This document shows, in pieces, positions 19,067 to 28,086 of a DNA stretch of 64,000 bases. The DNA comes from Xenophilus sp. AP218F. Lineage in GTDB: Bacteria > Pseudomonadota > Gammaproteobacteria > Burkholderiales > Chromobacteriaceae. Below the pieces are notes generated by a model. It ran no database searches and was not told the origin of the DNA. It saw only the letters and a list, made by a program, of their open reading frames with translations. The position numbers were made by a program, and so were the translations under genes. The stretch covers positions 38,984 to 102,983 of the forward strand of contig NJIE01000010.1 in the NCBI GenBank assembly GCA_002213445.1, given 5' to 3'. The stretch's first letter is position 1. Each line of letters starts with the position of its first letter.

Positions 19067-19304
19067 GGCACATGCTAGAAAATTTATCTTTGTGATATTT
19101 TATCTGTCACGCCATGGCTGTCACTCGCAACCACCGCCGCGCTTGATGCACGTCAAGGCTGCGTCAGCCTTGGGCCATGCCGCGCAGAGCAGGCTCACAT
19201 CTTAACGCAGCCCAACCGGCAAGTCTTGCGCTGGCGCAAAGGCCAGCGGCAGGCGACGCCTATCCGCCAGCCGGCGTCGCAATGCCGACAAGCCCTCGCC
19301 GACC

Positions 19305-19901
19305 CTAGTAACGCACCCAGCCAAGCGCGATCGGTTTGGCGAACGCGCCGCGATAGCAGCGCTCCGCCAACGCCGTCGGCGAGCATCGCGCCCACAGCTT
19401 CGACAACAGCCAGAACCAGGCAGCCGCGGCCAGAACCGCGCCCACCATATCCAGCGGCCAGTGCACGCCCAGATACACCCGCGACCACGCCACGGCGATG
19501 CCCGCCGCCGCCAGCGCCGCGCCCCAGCCGCGCGCCGCGCTGAACCACCACGTCAAGGCCATCATCGCGAAAATGGTGCCGTGATTGCTGGGGAAGGACG
19601 GCGTGGCGTCGTGCGTCAGGAACACATGGCCAAGCGGCACGGCAAACGGCCGCGGATGCGGCCAGATCATGCCGATCAAGCCGTTGCCGGCGAGCGCCGC
19701 CAGCGTGAACAGGCAGGACTTGAGCGCGGTGTCGCGCAGCGCAGGGCGACCCCACAACCAAAGCGCGGCCAGCCAAAGCGGCAAGAGCGGCAACAGTCGC
19801 TGGGCAATGAAGCTCGCCAGGAGGATCAGCCAGTCCGGACTAGCCGGCGTGGCGTTGATTTGCAAGAACCAGAGTTGGTTGAGGGCTTCCAGGTATGGCA
19901 T
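19305..19901 (-). CDS. PAP2-family phosphatase (undecaprenyl-diphosphatase-like)
   Basis: A 198-residue membrane protein with about five spans and the three phosphatase motifs: C1 as PHPRPFAVP, C2 as PSNHG and C3 as SRVYLGVHWPLD. This is the BcrC/YbjG layout, which recycles undecaprenyl pyrophosphate for cell-wall synthesis; other lipid phosphates are possible. The ATG at 19901 is preferred over one 60 bp upstream because the protein then begins in the usual place. The C-terminus carries an extra 20 residues after the last span. Confidence 0.82.
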   Translation of the reverse strand: MPYLEALNQLWFLQINATPASPDWLILLASFIAQRLLPLLPLWLAALWLWGRPALRDTALKSCLFTLAALAGNGLIGMIWPHPRPFAVPLGHVFLTHDATPSFPSNHGTIFAMMALTWWFSAARGWGAALAAAGIAVAWSRVYLGVHWPLDMVGAVLAAAAWFWLLSKLWARCSPTALAERCYRGAFAKPIALGWVRY

Positions 19902-20070
19902 GGGAACATCCGGGTAACAGAAGATGGCAGACGCCGGCGCGAATTTGCCGTTGCGCGGCAACCCGCTCCGGCCGGAAAGGCTGCGATCATAAGCCGCCGC
20001 CGCGCCGCGCGTCTGTAGCCAAAACGTAAGCGTATTGACGCGTTTTGGTCACATATTCGTTACAAATGCA

Positions 20071-20098
20071 AAAAAGCCGCACGAATGTGCGGCTTTTT
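20071..20098 (-). terminator. Terminator downstream of tRNA-Asn
   Basis: AGCCGCAC-GAAT-GTGCGGCT (8 bp, extended by A:T pairs to 12) sits between A-run and T-run, 9 bp past the encoded CCA end of the tRNA. Confidence 0.88.
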
Positions 20099-20106
20099 CT
20101 AAACTT

Positions 20107-20182
20107 TGGCTCCCCGAGCAGGGCTCGAACCTGCGACCTGCGGATTAACAGTCCGTCGCTCTACCAACTGAGCTATCAGGGA
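20107..20182 (-). tRNA. tRNA-Asn (anticodon GTT)
   Basis: On the minus strand a 76-nt cloverleaf reads from TCCCTGA at 20182 to an encoded GCCA end at 20107. The 7-bp acceptor stem contains one G:T pair, the anticodon loop is CTGTTAA giving GTT, and the T arm contains GGTTCGAGCCC. The promoter and terminator are both recognisable, so it is a single-gene unit located after rne. Confidence 0.97.
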
Positions 20183-20188
20183 ACATCA

Positions 20189-20226
20189 GAGAAAGCGATG
20201 TTACAAGCAATCGCTTTCTCCGTCAA
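20189..20226 (-). promoter_or_regulatory. Sigma-70 type promoter of tRNA-Asn with an internal inverted repeat
   Basis: On the minus strand TTGACG (20226-20221) and TAACAT (20203-20198) are separated by exactly 17 nt and lie 16 nt before the tRNA 5' end. An 11-bp inverted repeat (20189-20199 with 20210-20220) spans the spacer and -10 element. It could also act as a 3' hairpin for the rne transcript, whose stop is about 50 bp upstream. Confidence 0.7.
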
Positions 20227-20268
20227 GCCGGAAGCGCCGAAATTCTCGCTTCCGACCTTGAGCAGCCA

Positions 20269-23157
20269 TCAACCGTTGCGGGTTTCCACCTGCTTCAGCT
20301 CAATGGCGATCGTCTCCGGCTGCGGCTGCTGCGCCAGCACGTCGCGGCGACGCGGACCTTGCGGCAACAACGGCGCTTCCGGCTCCGGCTGCGCGGCGAC
20401 AGGCTTGGTCGAAACCATCACCAGGCCGCCCAACTCGATCGGCTGAGCCGCAACCACCGGGGCCGGGGCAGGAGCCGCTTCCCGTGCCGCCTCAGCCGCC
20501 GCAACCGGCTCGGCCTCGACAACCGCCGCCGGCTCAAGCGGAGCTTCCGCAGCAGCGACTTCGACTTCAACGGCAGCCGGCTCGGCAACGGTCTGAGCTT
20601 CCGTCTGCGCAGGCGCTTCCGCAACCGGCTCCGTCTCAACCGCGGCTTCCGCCACGATTTCGACCGCCGCCTCGGCAACCACCGGCTCAGACGCCTGTTC
20701 TACAGGCAGAACCTCGACAACCGGCGCTTCCGCGGCCGCTTCCGGCTGGGAGGCGGCGGCAAGCTCGACCGCCTCCTGCGCCGGCGCCGCCGCTTGTTCG
20801 AGCGCTTGTTCTGGCGCTTGCTCGGCAACCGCCTCGGTCACAGCGGCGGCAGCTACCGCCGCAGCCGCTACCGGCGCGATCTCGGCAGCGGCTTCCACCG
20901 CGCCGGCTTCCAACTGCTCGGACGGCTCGCGGCGGCGATCGCGACGGCTGCGACGACGACGACGCTCGCTGCGCTCCTGCTGCTCGGCCTGATCCTGCTG
21001 TTCGGCCTGCGCGTCAAGCGGCAAGGCCTCCTGCGCCGGCTTCTCGGCTTCCGGCTGAGCCACCGGAGCGGGACGGCGGCGCGGCTCCTGCTGCGGCTTG
21101 TCCTGCTTCTCGGCGCGCTCCTCGCGCGGGGCTTGCGGCTCGCGCGCCTCCTTGACTTCGCGTTCGCGGCTGTCGCGCTCGCGGCGGCGATTGTTGCGCT
21201 CGCGCGGAGCCTGCTCGCCGCGCTCTTCGCGTTGCGGCAGCTCTCGCTCCTTGCGCTCGCCGCGCTCGGCCTCATTGCGCTCGCCGCGCTCGTTGCGGCG
21301 CTTGGGTTCGTCCTGGCCATTGCCGCGGCGTTGCTGCTCGTGCTCGCGACGGGCCTGGCCGCCGGTGCGACGCTCCTGGCTGCGCTGGCGATTGCCGCGC
21401 TGCTCGCGGCTTGCCGCCGGCTTTTTCTTGGCCTCGGCCTGCTTGACCTCTTCCGGCTCGGCGAACAAGCCCTTGAACCAGGCGACGATGCCGGCCAGCA
21501 GGCCGGATTCGGCGGCTGCCGGCTTGGCGGCGGCGGCCGTTTGCGACGGGGCCGGCTGCTGCGGCGTGATGCCCTTGACCGCGGCTTCCTGACGCTCGAC
21601 CTTGGGTTTTTCCTGGCCGAAGTTGGTGATCACGTCTTCTTCCTGCACTTCGACGCGGCTGTAGCTCGGCGCTTCGCCCAGTTCGGCCAGGTCGTCGTGG
21701 CGCACGCGCACGATCTTGTAGTGCGGGGTTTCCAGATGAATGTTCGGGATCAGCACCACGTCGACGTCCAGACGCTCTTCGATCGAATGGATCTCGGCGC
21801 GTTTCTCGTTGAGCAGGAAGGTGGCCACGTCCACCGGCACCTGCGCATGCACCGCGCCGGTGTTTTCCTTCATCGCCTCTTCCTGGATGATGCGCAGGAT
21901 GTGCAACGCCGACGATTCCGTGCCGCGGATGAAGCCGATGCCATGACAACGCGGGCACGGCTCGTGGCTAGTTTCGCCCAGAGACGGCTGCAGGCGCTGA
22001 CGCGACAGCTCCAGGAGGCCGAAGCGGGACAGTTTGCCCATCTGCACGCGGGCGCGGTCGAACTTCAGAACGTCGCGCAGGCGGTTTTCCACGTCGCGCT
22101 GGTTCTTCGGGTTTTCCATGTCGATGAAGTCGATCACCACCAGGCCGCCCAGATCGCGCAGACGCAGCTGGCGGGCGATTTCCTCGGCCGCCTCCAGGTT
22201 GGTCTTGACCGCGGTTTCCTCGATGTCGGCGCCCTTGGTGGCCCGGGCCGAGTTCACGTCGATGGATACCAGCGCTTCGGTGTGGTCGATGACGATCGCG
22301 CCGCCGGACGGCAGCTGCACGCTGCGCGAGAAGGCGGTTTCGATCTGGTGCTCGATCTGGAAGCGCGAGAACAGCGGCACATGATCCTTGTACAGCTTCA
22401 CACGCGACAGCATGTTGGGCATCACATGGCTCATGAACTGGCGGGCCTGATCGTGGATTTCCTCGGTGTCGATCAGCACTTCGCCGATGTCCGGATGGAA
22501 GTAGTCGCGGATCGCGCGGATCACCAAGCTGCCTTCCTGCAGAATCAGGAACGGAGCGGACTGAGCGCCGGCCGCGCCCTCGATGGCGCGCCACAGCTGC
22601 ATCAGGTAACCCATGTCCCACTGCAGTTCTTCCAGATTGCGGCCGATGCCGGCGGTGCGGGCGATCAGGCTCATGCCGTGCGGCACTTCCAGCTGGGCGA
22701 GCAGGTCTTTCAGCTCCTGACGCTCTTCGCCTTCGATGCGGCGCGACACGCCGCCGCCGCGCGGGTTGTTCGGCATCAGCACCAGGTAGCGGCCTGCGAG
22801 GCTGATGTAGGTGGTCAGCGCCGCGCCTTTGTTGCCGCGCTCGTCCTTCTCCACCTGCACCACCACTTCCATGCCTTCGCGCAGCACGTCCTGAATGCGC
22901 GGACGGCCGCCGTCATAGCCTTGGAAATAGGAGCGGGAGACTTCCTTGAACGGCAGGAAGCCGTGGCGTTCGGTGCCGTAGTCGACAAAGCAGGCTTCCA
23001 GCGAGGGCTCGATGCGGGTGATGATGCCCTTGTAGATATTGCCCTTGCGTTGTTCCTTGCCTACGGTTTCGATATCGAGGTCGACGAGCTTTTGCCCATC
23101 GACGATAGCGACGCGCAGCTCTTCAGCTTGCGTCGCGTTGAACAACATGCGTTTCAT
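20269..23157 (-). CDS. rne: Ribonuclease E
   Basis: A 962-residue essential endoribonuclease and degradosome scaffold. The N-terminal half carries an S1 domain (near residues 36-120), the RNase E/G catalytic core with VVIDFIDMEN, and the zinc-link CPRCHG. A membrane-targeting amphipathic helix is visible near residue 553 (GLLAGIVAWFKGLFAEPEE). It is followed by an Arg/Glu/Gln-rich RNA-binding region and a long Ala/Glu/Val/Pro-rich tail of low complexity. The last residues (PLLPQGPRRRDVLAQ) may be a small binding motif. Its Shine-Dalgarno lies inside a hairpin, in line with the autoregulation known for E. coli rne. Confidence 0.96.
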   Translation of the reverse strand: MKRMLFNATQAEELRVAIVDGQKLVDLDIETVGKEQRKGNIYKGIITRIEPSLEACFVDYGTERHGFLPFKEVSRSYFQGYDGGRPRIQDVLREGMEVVVQVEKDERGNKGAALTTYISLAGRYLVLMPNNPRGGGVSRRIEGEERQELKDLLAQLEVPHGMSLIARTAGIGRNLEELQWDMGYLMQLWRAIEGAAGAQSAPFLILQEGSLVIRAIRDYFHPDIGEVLIDTEEIHDQARQFMSHVMPNMLSRVKLYKDHVPLFSRFQIEHQIETAFSRSVQLPSGGAIVIDHTEALVSIDVNSARATKGADIEETAVKTNLEAAEEIARQLRLRDLGGLVVIDFIDMENPKNQRDVENRLRDVLKFDRARVQMGKLSRFGLLELSRQRLQPSLGETSHEPCPRCHGIGFIRGTESSALHILRIIQEEAMKENTGAVHAQVPVDVATFLLNEKRAEIHSIEERLDVDVVLIPNIHLETPHYKIVRVRHDDLAELGEAPSYSRVEVQEEDVITNFGQEKPKVERQEAAVKGITPQQPAPSQTAAAAKPAAAESGLLAGIVAWFKGLFAEPEEVKQAEAKKKPAASREQRGNRQRSQERRTGGQARREHEQQRRGNGQDEPKRRNERGERNEAERGERKERELPQREERGEQAPRERNNRRRERDSREREVKEAREPQAPREERAEKQDKPQQEPRRRPAPVAQPEAEKPAQEALPLDAQAEQQDQAEQQERSERRRRRSRRDRRREPSEQLEAGAVEAAAEIAPVAAAAVAAAAVTEAVAEQAPEQALEQAAAPAQEAVELAAASQPEAAAEAPVVEVLPVEQASEPVVAEAAVEIVAEAAVETEPVAEAPAQTEAQTVAEPAAVEVEVAAAEAPLEPAAVVEAEPVAAAEAAREAAPAPAPVVAAQPIELGGLVMVSTKPVAAQPEPEAPLLPQGPRRRDVLAQQPQPETIAIELKQVETRNG

Positions 23158-23187
23158 TTACATTCCTTGCGCAGCACTCACGCAAGG
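23158..23187 (-). promoter_or_regulatory. Hairpin sequestering the rne ribosome-binding site
   Basis: On the minus strand CCTTGCG (23187-23181) pairs with CGCAAGG (23171-23165) around a 9-nt loop. The second arm contains the AAGGA Shine-Dalgarno, 6 nt before the ATG. Folding would block ribosome entry. Confidence 0.5.
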
Positions 23188-23680
23188 ACGCAGCCAGTAT
23201 TTGACGGCCCAGTGATTATTGATGGGCGCTTTCCGAAAGAAGTGTCGATGTAAAGATCGAAAAAAACAGTTTGGTACAAGCCGACTTCCTGATTGGATCG
23301 CATCCCGTCCGGCGTTTTCGTGCGCAACTGGCGCATCGGCAAGAGCCGACCTGCCGGTTTAAGACAGGACGAACAACGCCAAAGAAACGTGGATGCCGGG
23401 TCAAACTTCGCTGCAAAATCCCCCGACTGGCTTTGCGTCGGGAAATGGAATACTCGTGAGTGCGTTATGCGTATAAATGCATTACCATCGCTACTTTTCG
23501 GTGAGCGAGTTAACCTCGGCTGCGGGCCCGGCGAACGGCATCAGGCCAGGATCATGAATCCTGCCGGCCGTTTCAGATTTCCGCAGCAGCATCACGCAAA
23601 CAAAAGGCCGTGATCGTGGCTTTCCGGTTTGCTGTTGCAGTGCAACGCAACCAGCAACAGCGCCACCAAGTATAAGCAAT
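23188..23680. other. Long leader/promoter region between rne and rluC
   Basis: About 490 bp separate the rne leader hairpin from the divergent rluC start. Long 5' leaders are usual for rne and are the site of its self-cleavage control, so much of this is probably rne leader. I see no credible coding frame and no tRNA or other identifiable RNA gene. No strong Shine-Dalgarno precedes rluC. Confidence 0.5.
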
Positions 23681-24619
23681 ATGACAGACATTCGCAAAGA
23701 TTCCGTAAGCTTTCTGCAGGTAACCGAAGCCGATGCCGGGCAGCGCATCGACAACTACCTGTTACGACTGCTGAAAGGCGTACCCAAAAGCCATATCTAC
23801 CGCATCCTGCGCTCCGGCGAGGTGCGGGTGAACAAGGGCCGCATCGACGCCAGCTATCGGGTGCGGGACGGCGATGAATTGCGCATTCCGCCGATACGCG
23901 TCGCCGAACGCGCCGAAAGCCAGGTGCCGGCCGCCACCTTCCCGGTGGTTTACGAAGACGATGCGATGCTGGTGATCGACAAGCCCGCCGGCGTGGCCGT
24001 GCACGGCGGCAGCGGCGTCTCTTTCGGCGTGATCGAGCAGCTGCGTCGCGCGCACCCGGACTGGCGCTACCTGGAACTGGTGCACCGCCTGGACCGGGAA
24101 ACCTCTGGCCTGTTGATGCTGGCCAAGAAGCGCTCCGCGCTCACCCGGCTGCACGACATGATGCGCGACAATGTCCCGGACAAGCGCTATTACGCGCTGG
24201 GCATAGGCTCATGGCCGGATAAGGCCCGCCAGGTGAAGCTGCCGCTGTTCAAATTCCACACCCCGGAAGGCGAGCGCCGCGTCAAGGTCGCCGAGGGCGA
24301 CGACGGCCAGTACGCGCACACCAACTTCGCCGTGATCGAGCGCTACGCCGAATTCACGCTGGTGGAAGCCCACCTGCGCACCGGCCGCACCCACCAGATT
24401 CGCGTCCACATGCAGGCCAGCGGCTGCCCCATCGCCGGCGACGAGAAATACGGCGATTTCGCATTCAATAAGGAATTGGCCCGCCGCGGCCTCAAGCGCA
24501 TGTTCCTGCACGCCAGAAGCCTGACCTTGCCGCACCCGCTGACCGGCGCGCCGCTGAAACTGGAAGCGCCGCTGCCGCCGGAGCTGGACAAATTCCTCAA
24601 GACCCTGAGACAAGCATGA
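23681..24619 (+). CDS. rluC: 23S rRNA pseudouridine synthase RluC
   Basis: A 312-residue RluA-family enzyme. An N-terminal S4 RNA-binding domain (about residues 15-75, QRIDNYLLRLLKGVPKSHIY) precedes the catalytic domain with HRLDRETSG, whose Asp is the catalytic nucleophile. RTGRTHQIRVH is the second family motif. The gene lies divergent from rne, the same pairing as in E. coli, where RluC modifies U955, U2504 and U2580. Its TGA overlaps the next ATG by 4 bp. Confidence 0.95.
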   Translation: MTDIRKDSVSFLQVTEADAGQRIDNYLLRLLKGVPKSHIYRILRSGEVRVNKGRIDASYRVRDGDELRIPPIRVAERAESQVPAATFPVVYEDDAMLVIDKPAGVAVHGGSGVSFGVIEQLRRAHPDWRYLELVHRLDRETSGLLMLAKKRSALTRLHDMMRDNVPDKRYYALGIGSWPDKARQVKLPLFKFHTPEGERRVKVAEGDDGQYAHTNFAVIERYAEFTLVEAHLRTGRTHQIRVHMQASGCPIAGDEKYGDFAFNKELARRGLKRMFLHARSLTLPHPLTGAPLKLEAPLPPELDKFLKTLRQA

Positions 24620-25275
24620 GCCAAACCTACGATCTGGTGGTGTTCGATTGGGACGGCACGCTGATGGACTCCACCGGCCACATCGTCCAGTCGCTGCAAC
24701 AGGCCTGCCGCGACCTTGATCTGCCGGTTCCGGACTACGCGCAGGCCAGCCACGTCATCGGCCTGCGCCTGGCGGACGCGCTGCGCCAGGCCTGCCCCGC
24801 CGTCGACGAGGCGCGGCTGCCGGCGCTGACCGCCGCCTTCCGCCAGCACTACCTGGCCAACCACGACCAGGTGCTGTTCTTCGACGGCGCCCTCGCCTGT
24901 CTTGACGCCGTCAAGGCGCGCGGTGCTTTCGTCGCCGTCGCCACCGGCAACAGCCGGGCCGGCCTCAACCGCCTGCTCGCGGCGTCGGGCCTGGACGATT
25001 TCTTCGACGCCACCCGCACCGTGGACGAGTGCCACTCCAAACCCAACCCGGACATGCTGCTGCAGATCGCCGACGCGCTGGGCGTGGAGCTCAAGCGCGC
25101 GCTGATGATCGGCGACACCAGCCACGACCTGCAAATGGCGCAAAACGCCGGCTGCCATGGCCTGGGCGTCGGCTTCGGCGCGCATCCGGCCAGCCATCTG
25201 GAGAACTTCGGCCCGCAGGCCATCGTTCACTCCTACGACGAGCTGTCGTCATGGCTGCTGCCCAAGCTGTCCTGA
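24616..25275 (+). CDS. HAD-family hydrolase (phosphoglycolate phosphatase-like)
   Basis: A 219-residue class I HAD phosphatase. Motif I is FDWDGTLMDS with the nucleophile Asp, motif II is VATGNSR, and motifs III/IV are KPNPDM and MIGDTSHDLQMA. It is coupled to rluC by an ATGA overlap, and its 3' end overlaps the Rieske gene by 25 bp. The substrate is unknown; HAD proteins next to rluC are a conserved pairing in beta/gammaproteobacteria. Confidence 0.9.
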   Translation: MSQTYDLVVFDWDGTLMDSTGHIVQSLQQACRDLDLPVPDYAQASHVIGLRLADALRQACPAVDEARLPALTAAFRQHYLANHDQVLFFDGALACLDAVKARGAFVAVATGNSRAGLNRLLAASGLDDFFDATRTVDECHSKPNPDMLLQIADALGVELKRALMIGDTSHDLQMAQNAGCHGLGVGFGAHPASHLENFGPQAIVHSYDELSSWLLPKLS

Positions 25276-25610
25276 TCTGCTCGTCGTCCAGCCTGAGAAA
25301 CGGCGGCGACGCGGCGCGCTTCACCGTCGCCGCCGCGAGCGGCGAAGCGCTGCCCGCCTTCGCCATCCGCTATCAGGGACAGGTTTTCGCCTACCTCAAT
25401 CGCTGCCGCCACCTGCCCATCGAACTTGACCTGCAAGACGGCAAGGTATTCGATCTCTCCGGCCATTACCTGATCTGCAGCATGCACGGCGCGCGCTATC
25501 TGCCGGGCAACGGCCGCTGCGTCGGCGGCCCCTGCCGCGGCCAGGCGCTGATCGCGCTGGACGTCGCCGAGCACGACGGCTCGGTCTGGCTCAATGTCAT
25601 GCCGGACTGA
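25251..25610 (+). CDS. Small Rieske [2Fe-2S] ferredoxin-like protein
   Basis: A 119-residue soluble Rieske protein. The cluster ligands are visible as C-x-H in NRCRHLPIEL and C-x2-H in CSMHGARY, with the Pro loop region GGPCRGQAL after them. No signal peptide or membrane anchor is present, so it is a cytoplasmic electron carrier or a redox sensor. The start at 25251 lies within the HAD gene and lacks a strong ribosome-binding site, suggesting translational coupling. It is followed 39 bp later by sppA. A partner oxygenase is not visible. Confidence 0.85.
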   Translation: MAAAQAVLICSSSSLRNGGDAARFTVAAASGEALPAFAIRYQGQVFAYLNRCRHLPIELDLQDGKVFDLSGHYLICSMHGARYLPGNGRCVGGPCRGQALIALDVAEHDGSVWLNVMPD

Positions 25611-25649
25611 TTTTTGCTAGACTCACCGCATCATCACGGAGCAGAAAAC

Positions 25650-26585
25650 ATGAGCGAACACCCGAACTGGGAACGCGAGCTATTGCAAAAACTGGCCTCG
25701 GCCTCGCTGGTGGAGCAACGCCGCAGCCGGCAATGGAAAATCTTCTTTCGCCTGATCTGGCTGGCCATTTTCGGCTTCATCGTCGTCAATCTGTTCATGC
25801 GCGGCGGCGAGAAGGCCGCCAGCGGCCTGGGCGGCGGGCACACCGCCGTCATCGCGCTGGACGGCGCCATCAGCAGCGACAACGACAGCGCCAACAAGCT
25901 GATCGCCGGCCTCAACGACGCCTACGGCGACGGCAACACCCGCGGCATCATCATCGCCGCCAACAGCCCGGGCGGCAGCCCCGCGCTCTCCGGCATGGCC
26001 TACGACGAAATCCGCCGCCTGAAAAAACTGCACCCGGCCATCCCGGTCTACGTCGTGGTCAGCGAGGTATGCGCTTCCGGCTGCTATTACATCGCCTCCG
26101 CCGCCGACAAGATCTACGTCGACAAGGCCAGCGTCATCGGCTCGATCGGCGTGCTGTCCGACGGCTTCGGCTTTACCGGCGCGATGGAAAAGCTGGGCGT
26201 CGAGCGCCGCCTGAAGACCGCGGGCGAGAACAAGGCGATGGGCGATCCCTTCTCGCCGCTCAATCCCAAGCATGAAGCCATTCGCCAGCAACTGCTGGAC
26301 GACATCCACCAGCAATTCATCCAGGCGGTGAAGGCCGGCCGCGGCGCGCGCCTGAAAGACAACCCGCAACTGTTCAGCGGCATGGTATGGCTGGGCGAAA
26401 AAGGCATTCCGCTCGGCCTCGCCGACGGTTACGGCACCGTGCAGTCGGTGGCGCGGGATATCGTCAAAGCCGAAAAAACGGTGGACTACACTCAACAGGA
26501 CGACATCAGCAGCCGCGTGGCGCGCCGCTTCGGCGTGGAGTTCGCCGGCGGCGTGAAAAGCCTGTTCAACACCCAGCTGTTCTGA
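25650..26585 (+). CDS. sppA: Signal peptide peptidase SppA (short, S49 type)
   Basis: A 311-residue inner-membrane serine protease that degrades cleaved signal peptides. A single TM at about residues 33-52 is followed by the S49 domain. The nucleophile Ser lies in EVCASGCYYIASAAD, and the general-base Lys is probably the one in GENKAMGDPFSP. The family block ASVIGSIGVLSDGFGF is intact. It is the short, one-domain form. CGGAGCAG precedes the ATG at 25650; an upstream ATG at 25614 overlaps the Rieske stop region and has no such site. Confidence 0.93.
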   Translation: MSEHPNWERELLQKLASASLVEQRRSRQWKIFFRLIWLAIFGFIVVNLFMRGGEKAASGLGGGHTAVIALDGAISSDNDSANKLIAGLNDAYGDGNTRGIIIAANSPGGSPALSGMAYDEIRRLKKLHPAIPVYVVVSEVCASGCYYIASAADKIYVDKASVIGSIGVLSDGFGFTGAMEKLGVERRLKTAGENKAMGDPFSPLNPKHEAIRQQLLDDIHQQFIQAVKAGRGARLKDNPQLFSGMVWLGEKGIPLGLADGYGTVQSVARDIVKAEKTVDYTQQDDISSRVARRFGVEFAGGVKSLFNTQLF

Positions 26586-26602
26586 GTTCAGGAGACGAAG
26601 AC

Positions 26603-27388
26603 ATGGCGCGCAGACGACGGCAGGAAGAAGAGCACGAGAACCATGAGCGCTGGCTGGTGTCCTACGCCGACTTCATCACCCTGCTGTTCGCCTTCTTCGT
26701 GGTGATGTACGCCATCTCCTCGGTCAACGAAGGCAAGTATCGGGTGATGTCGTCGGCCATCATGGACGCCTTCCGCACCGGCAACACCATCACGATCAAC
26801 ACCGCTCCGCCCACCGGCGGGGCCAACACCATGATCGAGATTCCGCAAACCAAGCCCATCGCCAAAGCGGTGAAGTCCGACGCGCACGCCGTCGAGCAGG
26901 CCAAGCTCACCCAGCTCACCCAGGACCTGGCCAAGGTGGTGGACCCGCTGATCCAGAGCGGCGAGGTCACCATCACCCACAACGCCAAAGGCATAGACAT
27001 CGACATCCGCGACAGCGCGCTGTTTCCGGTAGGCCAGGCCCAGCCCAACCCGCAGTCGCAAACCATCATGGCCAATGTGGCGCGCCTGCTGGCCGAGGTG
27101 GACAACCCGATCCGGGTGGAGGGCTACACCGACAACGTGCCGATCAAGAACCCGGTTTTCCCGTCCAACTGGGAACTGTCGGCGGCGCGCGCCGGCGGCG
27201 TGGTGCGCATCTTTCAGGAAAACGGCATCCCCACCCGGCGGCTGGTGGCGGTAGGCCACGGCGAAAACCTGCCGGTGGCAGACAACGACTCCGCCGACGG
27301 CCGCGCCAAAAACCGCCGGGTGAAGATTTCCGTGCTGTCGGAAACCCAGGCCAACGCCGCGGCCGGCAATAGCGAAATCACCCCCTGA
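26603..27388 (+). CDS. motD: MotD/MotB-type flagellar stator protein (orphan)
   Basis: A 261-residue stator B subunit. A basic N-terminus leads into one TM helix (about 18-38) with the conserved proton-pathway Asp in [18 protein letters not shown]. After a periplasmic linker comes an OmpA-like peptidoglycan-binding domain (about 130-245: [26 protein letters not shown], in part, and RAKNRRV). The sequence resembles MotD of Pseudomonas more than MotB. The expected MotA/MotC partner is not adjacent; sppA precedes it by 17 bp and a nitroreductase gene follows. CAGGAGACGAAGAC precedes the start. Confidence 0.9.
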   Translation: MARRRRQEEEHENHERWLVSYADFITLLFAFFVVMYAISSVNEGKYRVMSSAIMDAFRTGNTITINTAPPTGGANTMIEIPQTKPIAKAVKSDAHAVEQAKLTQLTQDLAKVVDPLIQSGEVTITHNAKGIDIDIRDSALFPVGQAQPNPQSQTIMANVARLLAEVDNPIRVEGYTDNVPIKNPVFPSNWELSAARAGGVVRIFQENGIPTRRLVAVGHGENLPVADNDSADGRAKNRRVKISVLSETQANAAAGNSEITP

Positions 27389-27411
27389 ACCACCCATATG
27401 GAGAGACAGGC

Positions 27412-28002
27412 ATGAGCACCACCCTCCCTCATACCGTCATGGAACAACTGTTCCTCAACGCGCGCACCCACAGCCACTGGCAAAACCGCCCCGTCGCCGA
27501 CGAAACCCTGCGCCAGCTGTTCGACCTGCTCAAGCAATGCCCCACCAGCGCCAACTGCTCGCCGGCGCGCTTCGTGTTCGTCAAGAGCGCGGAAGCGAAA
27601 GCCAAGCTCAAACCCTGCCTGATGGAAGGCAATGTGGAAAAAACCCTGGCCGCTCCGGTCTGCGTGATCGTGGCCCAGGACATGCGTTTCCACGAACACC
27701 TGCCCAAGCTGTTCCCGCACGCCGACGCCAAAAGCTGGTTTGAAGGCAACGATGCGGCCATCGCCGCCACCGCCGCCCGCAACAGCAGCCTGCAAGGCGC
27801 CTACCTGATTCTGGCCGCGCGCGCGCTGGGGCTGGACTGCGGCCCGATGTCCGGCTTCGACAACGCCGCGCTGGATCAGGCCTTCTTCCCCGATGGCCGC
27901 TTCAAGTCCAACTTCCTGATCAACCTGGGTTACGGCGAAGCCGACAAGCTCTACCCGCGCTCGCCGCGCTTCGACTTCGAAGAAGCCTGCCGGATTCTCT
28001 AG
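27412..28002 (+). CDS. RutE/HadB-like nitroreductase family protein
   Basis: A 196-residue FMN-dependent nitroreductase-fold protein, the same length as E. coli RutE (a 3-hydroxypropionic acid dehydrogenase-like reductase). Recognisable blocks are [34 protein letters not shown] and [18 protein letters not shown]. No other rut genes are in the window, so a pyrimidine-degradation role is not supported by context. A general aldehyde or nitro reductase is equally possible. Confidence 0.85.
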   Translation: MSTTLPHTVMEQLFLNARTHSHWQNRPVADETLRQLFDLLKQCPTSANCSPARFVFVKSAEAKAKLKPCLMEGNVEKTLAAPVCVIVAQDMRFHEHLPKLFPHADAKSWFEGNDAAIAATAARNSSLQGAYLILAARALGLDCGPMSGFDNAALDQAFFPDGRFKSNFLINLGYGEADKLYPRSPRFDFEEACRIL

Positions 28003-28042
28003 GCCACAGACCGCAAACGCATTTCGCGGCCACGCAGCCCCC

Positions 28043-28066
28043 ATGCCCGGTTATAATGCCGGGCAT
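28043..28066 (+). promoter_or_regulatory. TATAAT box inside a perfect inverted repeat upstream of pyrD
   Basis: ATGCCCGG and CCGGGCAT form a perfect 8-bp dyad whose 8-nt centre contains TATAAT (28052-28057), 30 bp before the pyrD start. The box is a candidate -10 element without an obvious -35. The dyad may alternatively serve as the 3' hairpin of the preceding nitroreductase gene. Confidence 0.45.
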
Positions 28067-28086
28067 TTGTCTGCCAGGAGAGTGCC

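Noticed and set aside
20269..20900. Possible frameshift in the 3' part of rne because of the Ala/Glu/Pro run
   Set aside because: The frame stays open, and long acidic/proline-rich tails are normal for RNase E scaffolding regions in this group.
20359..23253. A 960-codon open frame opposite rne
   Set aside because: Antisense shadow of rne; its composition follows from the Ala/Glu-rich rne tail read backwards, and it has no start signal.
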